Positions 10,304 through 17,580 of a stretch of 64,000 nt of DNA are shown piece after piece. A program made the translations under genes and the position numbers. Below the pieces are notes generated by a model. It saw only the letters and a list, made by a program, of their open reading frames with translations. It did no database searches and was not told the origin of the DNA. The stretch is from Rheinheimera pacifica (GTDB lineage: Bacteria; Pseudomonadota; Gammaproteobacteria; Enterobacterales; Alteromonadaceae): assembly GCF_024809855.1 (NCBI RefSeq), contig NZ_JANUEM010000003.1:310001-374000 (forward strand), given 5' to 3'. Within the stretch, counting starts at the first letter, position 1. Each line of letters opens with the position of its first letter.

Positions 10304-11003
10304 TAACCTGTTGCCCGACATAGCTGTAATGACCATGAAATTCTGTGTCCGTACTTAATTGCGGGCCAAGTGGTGAGGTTAAACACAGGGTAAACTGCTG
10401 TGTTTCGGCTTTTATATTGGTAATAGCAGCATCCTCAAAGCCAAAAAAACGTTGTACCTGAGGATACAGAGCCTTATACAGGCTTTCTTTTGCTGAAAAT
10501 GCAATGGTCAGCAGTTCAGTATAAGTCACAGCCGTTAACTGGCGCAGTAAGTGTTGCTCTGCCGGTTGTAAAATCAGTTGCTCAATGTCTGTGCCGGTTT
10601 TTGTGCTTAGTATCGTTTCGATATCTATACCGGTAGCCTGATACACCCCGGTTGGGCACAAACAGCAAATGGCCGTGCCATCGGAATGGCTGACTGAACC
10701 GGTATAACCTGGCGGCCATAGCGGTGCACCCGCAGGAGTGTTAAGCAGTGGCCAGGCCGGCTGGTTGTGTTCCTGCAGCAGCTGTTGAAACAAAACTCTG
10801 CCAGCCAGATACTCGCAACGCCGTTTCGGCACAGCCCGTAACAGACTGTCTGGCATTGTGATGCCATAGTGCTTAAATAACGTATCGTTATAACGACTGA
10901 CGTCAAACTGGCAGCTGGCTATCAGCAGTTCCGGCCGGGTATTAAACCGGACGGGTATCAGCGTACCTATAGCATCCTGACAGCGTTGTTGCTCTGAGAT
11001 CAT
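10278..11003 (-). CDS. 4'-phosphopantetheinyl transferase, EntD-like
   Basis: 241 aa. This enzyme transfers phosphopantetheine from CoA to the conserved serine of NRPS carrier domains. Visible signatures are KRRCEYLAGR near residue 60, SVSHSDG near 110, the Mg-binding GIDIE near 135 and FSAKESLYKALYP near 180, in the order seen in EntD/Sfp-type enzymes. Its position beside a synthetase with three carrier domains suggests it activates them. It is transcribed toward the thioesterase gene, with 26 bp of 3' overlap. The upstream SGNH gene ends in an ATGA overlap with its start codon, so the two are probably translationally coupled. Confidence 0.92.
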   Translation of the reverse strand: MISEQQRCQDAIGTLIPVRFNTRPELLIASCQFDVSRYNDTLFKHYGITMPDSLLRAVPKRRCEYLAGRVLFQQLLQEHNQPAWPLLNTPAGAPLWPPGYTGSVSHSDGTAICCLCPTGVYQATGIDIETILSTKTGTDIEQLILQPAEQHLLRQLTAVTYTELLTIAFSAKESLYKALYPQVQRFFGFEDAAITNIKAETQQFTLCLTSPLGPQLSTDTEFHGHYSYVGQQVISLIALPA

Positions 11004-11803
11004 TTGCCAGCGCAGGGGGGATGCTGGCGTAATATGGTTGAGGCTGCCTGCTTTAATTCTGCCTGGGTTTCCCGGCTGAGTTTGACTGCGCTGAGTTCCG
11101 GCAGTGCAGCAGGGTCCTGCTGGCTGATGGTGCCATACAGTACCAGTGCCGTAAGAAATGCGCCGTCAAAGGCAGCATGATTACCATCGCTGGCATGCAG
11201 CTTCAGCCTGGGGTTATGTTGTAATGCCTTCTCCCAGGCCAGCCCTATGGGGGCAACACAGGCCGGTTCCGCTTTGGCTATGCTCTGATGCAGCTGGTGT
11301 ATACGCTGGCCTTCTTCCTTGTTGCCCCGTCTGGGCCATTCCGGAAACATGATGGCAACTGCGTTTTTGGCATTTATGCGCCTGATCCATTCTTCAGCCG
11401 CATCAGTAGGGTAGAAATAGCGGCCTGTTGTGCTGTATTTTTGCGCCTGCAGGATCACATGAGTCCAGTTACCGTCATTTAACAGTTTGGTACTGGCCTG
11501 ATGTTGCAGCCGTTCATCCAGAAAATGGTATCCTGACGCCAGCCGGGTGTCGACTTTGGCACCGGGGATGCCGGACTGAAGTAATTTTGCCACCAATTGT
11601 GGCAGGTTATGGCTTGAAGAATGGCTGTTGCCCATAAAGAGCAAATTAAACTGGGCTGACATATTATCAGGCTGCTCCTGCGGTAATGCCTTAACAGTTT
11701 GCTGCGGCGTATCAGGCTCTGCGGCCTGTGACATGCCCGCTGTGCTGGTAAGGTAAAGCAGTATTGTCAACAACGGTACAGACAAAAAGATATTTTTTGG
11801 CAT
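11000..11803 (-). CDS. Secreted SGNH/DUF4886-like hydrolase
   Basis: 267 aa from the chosen ATG at 11803; a TTG 11 codons upstream would give 278 aa but spoil the signal peptide. An N-terminal hydrophobic segment ends in an Ala-rich cleavage region (MSQA/AEP). The mature protein starts with FMGNSHSSS, where the serine of a GNSxS block is the expected nucleophile. WTHVILQAQ follows, and near the end SDGNHAAFDGAFLTA, the block carrying the catalytic Asp/His. This order matches SGNH esterases of the DUF4886 type. The substrate is unknown. The stop overlaps the PPTase start (ATGA), so it could act on the peptide product, but that is only context. Confidence 0.72.
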   Translation of the reverse strand: MPKNIFLSVPLLTILLYLTSTAGMSQAAEPDTPQQTVKALPQEQPDNMSAQFNLLFMGNSHSSSHNLPQLVAKLLQSGIPGAKVDTRLASGYHFLDERLQHQASTKLLNDGNWTHVILQAQKYSTTGRYFYPTDAAEEWIRRINAKNAVAIMFPEWPRRGNKEEGQRIHQLHQSIAKAEPACVAPIGLAWEKALQHNPRLKLHASDGNHAAFDGAFLTALVLYGTISQQDPAALPELSAVKLSRETQAELKQAASTILRQHPPCAGK

Positions 11804-11898
11804 TTTGTATGATGATGTTTTTATAAGGTGAGGCAAATGTTAACTTCATTGCGGCCCAGCTACAAGCAGAAAACCGGAATTAAAACCTAAGGTATAGT

Positions 11899-12819
11899 AT
11901 GACAATAGCCCTCGTTATCCCCGATCGTAAACTTGACGATTTACAACAACGCTTAATGCAGGCTTTGCCTGATACTGAAATTGAAATCTGGCCGCAGATC
12001 AGTAACCCGGCAGCTATTGAATTTGCTGTGGTATGGAAGCAACCGCATGGCAGCCTGGCCAGCCTGCCAGCTTTAAAAGCAGTACAGTGTTTTGGTGCCG
12101 GGGTTGATGCCATACTGGCTGATCCCACTTTGCCTGCTTTGCCTATCGCCCGTATTGTTGACGCAACGCTAACAGATACCATGGTGCGCTATCTTGATGG
12201 TGTGGTCAGTTACTACCGTCTGCGCTTAGATATATTCAGCGCGCAGCAGCGACAAAAGCAGTGGAAGCCGAAAAGCCCAAGAAAGATTGCGCATATTGCT
12301 GTGCTTGGCTTGGGGGAGTTGGGCAGCGCTGCTGCCACGCATTTTGTCAGCCTGGGGTATAGCGTGACTGGCTGGGCCAGAACAGCAAAGCAGCTTGAGC
12401 ATATCAGTTGTTTTCATGCTGCAGAAGGCCTTGCTAAAGCTGTAGCTGATGCTGATATTGTGATTTGCTTACTGCCGCTAACACCGGCAACGCAGCAGAT
12501 GCTCTCCGAGAGTTTTTTCAGCAGCTTAAAAACCGGCGCCATTTTTATTAATGTGGCCCGTGGCGATATTGTTGATGAAACCGCTTTACTGGCCGCGCTT
12601 GATAACGGCCGGTTGCAGGCTGCGTGCCTGGATGTATTTTGTCAGGAACCGTTACCGGCAGAGCATGCACTGTGGAGCCATCCGGCTGTGCTTATTACAC
12701 CGCATGTTTCAGCGGTAACAGATGTTAGCGCTGTGGTTACACAAATTGCTGATAACTACCGGCGTAGCCAGCGCGGTGAAGCTTTGCTTAATCCGGTAGA
12801 TATTGGCAGGGGATATTAA
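11899..12819 (+). CDS. D-2-hydroxyacid dehydrogenase, glyoxylate/hydroxypyruvate reductase A type
   Basis: 306 aa NAD(P)H-dependent reductase of 2-oxoacids. The nucleotide-binding motif LGLGELGSAAA lies near residue 140. The family blocks INVARGDIVDE (about 215-225), LDVFCQEPLP (about 245) and the active-site His in ITPHVSAVTD (about 275) are present. Length and layout agree with GhrA. A ribosome site (AAGGT) sits 7-10 bases before the ATG. A GNAT gene follows one base after the stop, suggesting an operon. The exact substrate cannot be set from sequence. Confidence 0.88.
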   Translation: MTIALVIPDRKLDDLQQRLMQALPDTEIEIWPQISNPAAIEFAVVWKQPHGSLASLPALKAVQCFGAGVDAILADPTLPALPIARIVDATLTDTMVRYLDGVVSYYRLRLDIFSAQQRQKQWKPKSPRKIAHIAVLGLGELGSAAATHFVSLGYSVTGWARTAKQLEHISCFHAAEGLAKAVADADIVICLLPLTPATQQMLSESFFSSLKTGAIFINVARGDIVDETALLAALDNGRLQAACLDVFCQEPLPAEHALWSHPAVLITPHVSAVTDVSAVVTQIADNYRRSQRGEALLNPVDIGRGY

Positions 12820-12820
12820 A

Positions 12821-13402
12821 ATGCATACCACAGACATCACCACCTGGTTTTTGCAGTTTGATGCGGCCACACCATCGTCACCGCAATGGCCGGATGGTGT
12901 GCAGTTAGCAGAAGCTGAGGTTATCAGCCCTGAGTTAAGCCAGTTTATGTTTCGCACGGTTGGCGGCCCCTGGCGCTGGTTTAGCCGCTTAAGCTGGAAC
13001 TATCAGCAGTGGCTGGATTATCTGACCCGGCAGCAGGTACGCACCTGGTTGCTATGGGTAAAAGGGACGCCGGCAGGTTATATTGAATTACTGAAACATT
13101 CTGATCAAAGTGTAGAGATCAAATTCTTTGGTTTATTGCCACAGTTTATCGGTCAGGGCCTGGGGTTAAAGCTGGTACAAGCTGCAGTGATGCAGGCGGC
13201 ACAGTGGCAGGCCAGTAAAATATGGCTGCATACCTGCAGCGCAGATCATCCATCGGCGCTGAAAAATTACCAGCAGGCCGGTTTTGTTATCACCCATATT
13301 GAGCACAGCACAGAAGCTTTACCGCAACTAAATGACAGCCGTTTACTGGCAGCTGATTTTGTTTATTCAGCTCTGGCGCATCATATTGAAAATGCTGGTT
13401 AA
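12821..13402 (+). CDS. GNAT-family N-acetyltransferase
   Basis: 193 aa. ATG 12821 was chosen because AGGGGA lies nine bases upstream; an earlier in-frame TTG lacks one. The C-terminal half carries the acetyl-CoA loop as FFGLLPQFIGQGLGLKLV (about residues 98-115), and later NYQQAGF, both typical of GNAT enzymes. The N-terminal 70 residues are Trp-rich (PWRWFSRLSWNYQQW). It directly follows the hydroxyacid dehydrogenase. The acceptor substrate is unknown. Confidence 0.85.
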   Translation: MHTTDITTWFLQFDAATPSSPQWPDGVQLAEAEVISPELSQFMFRTVGGPWRWFSRLSWNYQQWLDYLTRQQVRTWLLWVKGTPAGYIELLKHSDQSVEIKFFGLLPQFIGQGLGLKLVQAAVMQAAQWQASKIWLHTCSADHPSALKNYQQAGFVITHIEHSTEALPQLNDSRLLAADFVYSALAHHIENAG

Positions 13403-13413
13403 ATACACAGTTA

Positions 13414-13430
13414 TTGTAACTTTGTTACAA
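13414..13430. promoter_or_regulatory. Candidate operator, inverted repeat TTGTAAC-TTT-GTTACAA
   Basis: A perfect 7-bp inverted repeat with a 3-bp centre lies just after the GNAT stop and about 85 bp before the 39-codon gene. Its size and symmetry suit a dimeric repressor. No regulator is identified. Confidence 0.4.
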
Positions 13431-13512
13431 CTTAACTACACTCAGTGACGGTTTAAGGAAACTTAGGCCAAGTTGCTAATTAAAATAACAAAATGCGTAA
13501 CTGAGGTTAGTT

Positions 13513-13632
13513 ATGAGTAAAGCGTCCAGTCGGGGTTTTGGCTTTACCGCAATCGCCGTTGTGGTGTGTTTAATGGCGTTATCGGCATTTTTAACCAAAG
13601 CCGAAGCTGTCTGTTTATTGTGTGGCGGATAG
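13513..13632 (+). CDS. 39-aa membrane-anchored peptide with C-terminal CLLCGG
   Basis: A short gene with ATG preceded by GAGG and an appropriate gap. It encodes a basic N-terminus (SKASSRGFGF), one hydrophobic segment (about residues 11-27), then KAEAVCLLCGG at the end, giving a CxxC pair on one face of the membrane. It is followed 36 bases after its stop by a strong hairpin terminator, and preceded by about 110 bp containing a palindrome. That supports an independently transcribed unit rather than chance. The function is not recognised; the CxxC could bind metal or be redox-active. Confidence 0.55.
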   Translation: MSKASSRGFGFTAIAVVVCLMALSAFLTKAEAVCLLCGG

Positions 13633-13668
13633 CAGGAATCGAATACAGTCAAACGGATTGACTAAACC

Positions 13669-13701
13669 TAACCCCCGGCTTGCCGGGGGTTAGTTATTTT
13701 T
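13669..13701. terminator. Bidirectional intrinsic terminator
   Basis: An 11-bp perfect stem (TAACCCCCGGC / GCCGGGGGTTA) with a 2-base loop is followed by GTTATTTTT. It lies between the 39-aa gene and the convergent smrA, overlapping the latter's stop. Confidence 0.9.
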
Positions 13702-14284
13702 GTGCACCGCGTTTGCTGTGTAACTCTCTGTTTTCACGCTTTTGTTCGGCATTTTTTTGCAGCAAAACATAGGTAGCTGAATAACCGCCATGCTGCTTTT
13801 GGGCGGTATTACAGGCAAGCACTGTTGGTATTTGCGGTAACCATTTAAATACGTAACTGCGTAATATCGCTGGGTGCGGTTTACTGTTACGCCCCATACC
13901 ATGATGAATAAGCAAAGTGCGTACGCCACGCTTATGGCAATCTTCAATAAAGAAAAACAGCTCACGGCGGGCATTACTCAGGCTTTTACCAAGCAGGTTT
14001 AATGTGGCATCTAACTGATATTTACCCAGGCGTAAATTGCGGTATACGCCGTCTTGTACGCCATCTTTTTTATAGGTGAAAGGCTCGTCCGGCTTTACCA
14101 GATCAACATATTCCATGCTGAGATAGTTAGCATCGTACTCCATGTCCTGCTCTGCTGCTTTACGCCGGGCTTGTTGTGCCAGCGTAGGACTGAACTCACC
14201 GTTCTCCAGCAATACAGCGTCCTGAGATAATGGCGTTACACCAGACATCTCCTGCAGAAACAAGTCTGATTCATCGTTTTGCAT
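13694..14284 (-). CDS. smrA: Smr-domain protein, SmrA type
   Basis: 196 aa. The C-terminal half is a small MutS-related (Smr) domain: QLDATLNLLGKSLSNARRELFFFIEDCHKRGVRTLLIHHGMGRNS, ending with LPQIPTVLACNTAQKQHGGYSATYVLL. The HGxG turn after the LLIH strand is present, while the LDLH start of the domain is altered to LDAT. The N-terminus contains the conserved MEYVDLVKPDEPF segment of SmrA. Members act as nicking endonucleases or RNA-binding domains. AGGAG lies upstream of the ATG. Confidence 0.85.
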   Translation of the reverse strand: MQNDESDLFLQEMSGVTPLSQDAVLLENGEFSPTLAQQARRKAAEQDMEYDANYLSMEYVDLVKPDEPFTYKKDGVQDGVYRNLRLGKYQLDATLNLLGKSLSNARRELFFFIEDCHKRGVRTLLIHHGMGRNSKPHPAILRSYVFKWLPQIPTVLACNTAQKQHGGYSATYVLLQKNAEQKRENRELHSKRGAQK

Positions 14285-14353
14285 AGCGGGTACTCCTGTC
14301 TGACCGGTCGGTAATTATAGCCCGCACTGCCGCCAGACAAAAGTAGTGTGTGG

Positions 14354-14638
14354 TTATTCGGCCTGAGTTGCCAGCGGAGTAGAGGCTGAATTTTGCTGTG
14401 CAGCTTTTTCGGTTTTACGGGCTTTGGCAAAGCGCAGCAGGTAGTAAGCATTAATTAATAATACTAATAAATTAGAGATAACACCCTGTGGAATGGCAAT
14501 GTGGCTGTAGTAAACAAATAACAGGCTACAACCAATAAGTGTGGCTAGGCGTAGCCAGAACACATCTTTAATAAAAAATGCGCCAATACAAATTGTTAAG
14601 CCAACCCAGCTGATAATATCGAACATAATGTTTTCCAT
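14354..14638 (-). CDS. Small inner membrane protein, YgjV-like
   Basis: 94 aa from ATG 14638, chosen because AGGAAAA sits 4-10 bases upstream. Three hydrophobic segments are followed by a polar tail: IISWVGLTICIGAFFI, WLRLATLIGCSLLFVYY and GVISNLLVLLINAYYLL. The last contains the NxxVLLINxxYLLRF signature seen in YgjV/YozV-like inner membrane proteins. The function is unknown. Confidence 0.7.
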   Translation of the reverse strand: MENIMFDIISWVGLTICIGAFFIKDVFWLRLATLIGCSLLFVYYSHIAIPQGVISNLLVLLINAYYLLRFAKARKTEKAAQQNSASTPLATQAE

Positions 14639-14823
14639 AACGTTTTCCTGCGTATCTGGCTGACTATAATTTGTGCGCATTATGCTGTTCGGTACAGTGT
14701 TACTCAACTGAGGAATTTTGCTGTATTCAGATTAGTTTAATTAATGGTTGTAATGGCATTGTCATACATAAAGCAAAACTTGTTCTACACTTAATTTTAG
14801 CTGAACAAGGAGGAGGTTCACTG

Positions 14824-15228
14824 ATGTTGCCTGCAAAATTATATGAAACGATACCTTATGCTTATATTGTTGTTGGCAGTGCAATTTTACTGGGGATAAA
14901 CTCCTGGCTGGCCGTTGTTTCCGGCGTGCTTATTGTGTTTGCCGGTGCGGTTATTTGGGTGTTGCGTTCAGATAATCGTCGTTCAGATATTAAAGATGCC
15001 AGAAATAAGTATGGCGGGGTATTACCGTTCTGGTTTTACGAGATGCTACCTTTTAACTACGGCATAGTGGCGATGCTGCTGTTTACCGGTAGTGACAATG
15101 TGTATTTTTACCCTTCGGCAATGATCATGCTGGTAGTAGGTATACAGTTATGGCTGTTGCGTAGCAGTTATCGTAAACATCAGCGGCCGGTGCCGGTTAA
15201 AGCCCGGCCGCTGCGAGTGCGTGGTTAG
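14824..15228 (+). CDS. Small membrane protein of unknown function
   Basis: 134 aa. The start was set at ATG 14824, which follows an AAGGAGGAGG ribosome site; no upstream start has one. Two pairs of hydrophobic helices (about residues 12-43 and 78-110) flank a basic loop with NRRSDIKDARNKYGG. The C-terminus is rich in Arg and Pro. There is no match to a family I can name. It converges on the M28 peptidase with one base between the stops. Confidence 0.7.
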   Translation: MLPAKLYETIPYAYIVVGSAILLGINSWLAVVSGVLIVFAGAVIWVLRSDNRRSDIKDARNKYGGVLPFWFYEMLPFNYGIVAMLLFTGSDNVYFYPSAMIMLVVGIQLWLLRSSYRKHQRPVPVKARPLRVRG

Positions 15229-15229
15229 C

Positions 15230-16561
15230 TTACTGCCTTAGATCAATGCGGCTGTTTGCTATTGCTTTAGTGGTAATTAACCAGGCTTCCAGGTTTTGTT
15301 GCATTGCGGCCGGATCAACTTTATCCAGCGTATCGTTTGGCGTGTGGTGGTAGTCGAAATAATCAGTGCCGTCTTGCTGCAAACTGGCAACCGGTACGCC
15401 CTGCGCTTTTAAAATAGATACATCCGGGCCACCAGAGGCTGTGTTATCACCCATTTCTATACCTAGCGGTGCCAGTTTTTGCTGCAATGTTTTACCAAAG
15501 GCCAGTGCCTTTTCACCGAAGCCGGTATCCAGCCGCCAGATCCGGCCTGCACCGAAGTCAGATTCTGAAGCAAATACGTGTTTATTCAGGCTGGCAGCGT
15601 GTTTGGCAGCATAAGCACGGGCACCTACTAAACCACCTTCTTCATTGCCAAACAGTACCACCCGTACCGTACGCTCTGGCCTGCCTTGTTTTTTCAGTAA
15701 AGCACCGGTTGCCATAACAATGCCTACTCCGGCGCCATCGTCCAGTGCACCGGTTCCTTCATCCCAGGAATCAATGTGGGCGCTTATTAGTACAATTTCA
15801 TCCGGGTATTTGCTGCCGGTGATCTCGGCAATAACATTGTGGCTTATTACTTCGCCGGGTAATTTGTTCTGCATTTGTAAGTGCAGTGTCAGCTCTGGCT
15901 GGCGGCTTAGCATTTTAGCCAGTTGCATGGCGTCAGGCACCGAAACCGCTGCGGCGGGGATCCGGGTTACCTCATCGCTGTAACGCATAATGCCGGTATG
16001 GGCAAAACGGTTAATACTGGTGCCTACCGAGCGGATAATAATAGCTTTGGCACCTAATTTTGCTGCTTCTACCGCACCCTGGGCGCGCGCGCCAACCACT
16101 GAGCCATAAAAGGTACCCAATTTGTCTTTACCCATACTTCTATTAATAAAAACGATTTTATCTTTTACCAGTGTGGCATCGGCTTGTTTTAGCTGCTCCA
16201 GGCTGTCAAACATTACAACCTGAGCATTAATGCCATCAAACGGTGTAGCGACAGAACCACCCAAAGCGGTAACCACCAGATTTTGATGAAAAGGCGCACT
16301 GACACTCAGGCTGGCATTGCCCCGCTCCCAGTACTGCATGCTAAATGGCTCGGTCCAGACTTTATCATAACCCAGCTGTTTAAATTTCTGCTCGGCCCAG
16401 GCTACAGCTCTGGCATCGGCTTCGCTACCGGCCAGACGCTGGCCTACTTCTACCGTAATCGATTCTGTCAGCTGATAAGCCAGAGTATTGTCCAGTGTAA
16501 GTTCCTGAGCTGAAAGTTGCAGGCTAAGTGCGGTTGCCAGCGTGGTTAACCATAATTTCAT
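15230..16561 (-). CDS. Secreted M28 metallopeptidase, carboxypeptidase Q-like
   Basis: 443 aa with a signal peptide (cleavage after LSA). A PA-domain-like middle section precedes the zinc aminopeptidase fold. Metal ligands appear as ISAHIDSW (His and nearby Asp), ALDDGAGVG (bridging Asp), GNEEGGLVGA (catalytic Glu and ligand Glu), SESDFGAG (Asp) and YFDYHHTPNDT (final His). The arrangement matches PGCP/carboxypeptidase Q members of family M28, which release amino acids or dipeptides in the periplasm or outside. It is divergent from the ArsR-type regulator. Confidence 0.9.
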   Translation of the reverse strand: MKLWLTTLATALSLQLSAQELTLDNTLAYQLTESITVEVGQRLAGSEADARAVAWAEQKFKQLGYDKVWTEPFSMQYWERGNASLSVSAPFHQNLVVTALGGSVATPFDGINAQVVMFDSLEQLKQADATLVKDKIVFINRSMGKDKLGTFYGSVVGARAQGAVEAAKLGAKAIIIRSVGTSINRFAHTGIMRYSDEVTRIPAAAVSVPDAMQLAKMLSRQPELTLHLQMQNKLPGEVISHNVIAEITGSKYPDEIVLISAHIDSWDEGTGALDDGAGVGIVMATGALLKKQGRPERTVRVVLFGNEEGGLVGARAYAAKHAASLNKHVFASESDFGAGRIWRLDTGFGEKALAFGKTLQQKLAPLGIEMGDNTASGGPDVSILKAQGVPVASLQQDGTDYFDYHHTPNDTLDKVDPAAMQQNLEAWLITTKAIANSRIDLRQ

Positions 16562-16696
16562 CGTTGCTTGTTCCTTTTGTTATTGTAGTGCGCTGACTGT
16601 AGCACTTTTTCTTTTCGCACCGAAGCCATGCTCGGTAAAAACAAGCCTTTGCCAGATCAGCAGAGGGGTTGCCACTGAGATAAAGCAGAAAGTGTT

Positions 16697-16716
16697 ATTC
16701 TTTGTTAAATAAGAAT
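16697..16716. promoter_or_regulatory. Candidate operator for the adjacent ArsR-family regulator
   Basis: Inverted repeat ATTCTT-N8-AAGAAT lies 66-85 bases before the regulator's start codon, in the intergenic space shared with the peptidase. The AT-rich, dyad character suits ArsR/BigR repressors. Assignment is by position only. Confidence 0.4.
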
Positions 16717-16781
16717 GATTATATTGTCGCTCTATAAGGAAGGCGGTAATATCGGGCCGTCCGGACATACAGGTACACGAA

Positions 16782-17075
16782 ATGAATTTACAGGATATGC
16801 TGAAAAATTCTGCTAAAGCAGTAAAGCTGTTAAAAGCAGTATCCAATGAGCGGCGTTTGTTGATCCTCTGCCATTTACTGGAAGGGGAGTTGTCGGTAGG
16901 GGAAATGAATCAAAAACTGGAGCTGAGCCAGTCCGCATTGTCGCAGCATCTGGCGTTGTTACGCCGGCATAAGCTGGTAAAAACCCGCAAAGAAGCCCAA
17001 ACGGTGTTTTATAGCCTGAACAGCAAAGAAGCTGAAGCGCTGATTGCGTTACTGCATAAGCTATATTGCTCTTAA
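16782..17075 (+). CDS. ArsR-family repressor, BigR/SqrR-like persulfide sensor
   Basis: 97 aa winged-helix protein. VSNERRLLILCHLLEGELSVGEMNQ is followed by the recognition helix LSQSALSQHLALLRRHKLV and a wing TRKEAQTVFYSL. Two cysteines, Cys30 in the LILC segment and Cys96 at the penultimate position, match the pair that forms a tetrasulfide bridge in BigR/SqrR/YgaV. The ArsR metal motif ELCVCDL is absent, so sulfide or persulfide sensing is more likely than arsenic sensing. No sulfide-oxidation gene sits next to it in the window, so its targets are elsewhere or only itself. Confidence 0.8.
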   Translation: MNLQDMLKNSAKAVKLLKAVSNERRLLILCHLLEGELSVGEMNQKLELSQSALSQHLALLRRHKLVKTRKEAQTVFYSLNSKEAEALIALLHKLYCS

Positions 17076-17093
17076 TAGCCGGATAGCAAAAAC

Positions 17094-17121
17094 AAAAAAG
17101 CCGGCTGATGCCGGCTTTTTT
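17094..17121. terminator. Bidirectional terminator between the ArsR gene and rpsT
   Basis: GCCGGC-TGAT-GCCGGC is flanked by six As and six Ts, serving both convergent genes. Confidence 0.92.
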
Positions 17122-17135
17122 GTTGGAACTGTGTC

Positions 17136-17405
17136 TTAAGCAACGCTTAATGCTTTAACATGGGCATTTAAACGAGCTTTATGACGTGCTGCTTTGTTCT
17201 TGTGGATCAGACCTTTAGCGGCCATACGATCCAGAACAGGCACCATTTTCTTGAATGCTTCAGTTGAAGCAGTTACGTCAGCAGTTAATACCGCCGCGTA
17301 GGTTTTCTTTATGAAAGTACGCATCATAGAACGTTGTGAAGCATTTTGCTGACGACGTTTTTCTGATTGAATTGCGCGCTTCTTAGCAGACTTAATGTTA
17401 GCCAA
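17136..17405 (-). CDS. rpsT: 30S ribosomal protein S20
   Basis: 89 aa, very basic. It starts [18 protein letters not shown] and contains [10 protein letters not shown] and [17 protein letters not shown], the hallmark segments of S20, with standard length. It assembles early on 16S rRNA. Its position next to murJ-ribF-ileS, in the opposite orientation, is conserved in many gammaproteobacteria. The gene ends at the shared bidirectional terminator. Confidence 0.98.
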   Translation of the reverse strand: MANIKSAKKRAIQSEKRRQQNASQRSMMRTFIKKTYAAVLTADVTASTEAFKKMVPVLDRMAAKGLIHKNKAARHKARLNAHVKALSVA

Positions 17406-17580
17406 GGTAACACTCCTAAAAAACTAAACCGGACCCATCAAAGGCCGCATAATATGCCTATTTAATGGCCCGTTGTCAAATGCTTTAACGGTAAAGACGC
17501 AGATTTTAATCCGGTGGCCTACTGGTAATCTGCGTTAATAAAGGGGCAAAATAGCAGCTTGCCAGAAGAAGGAAGTTTAA

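Noticed and set aside
16697-16730. Fur box before the ArsR-family gene
   Set aside because: AT-rich, but it does not contain the GATAAT repeats expected for Fur.
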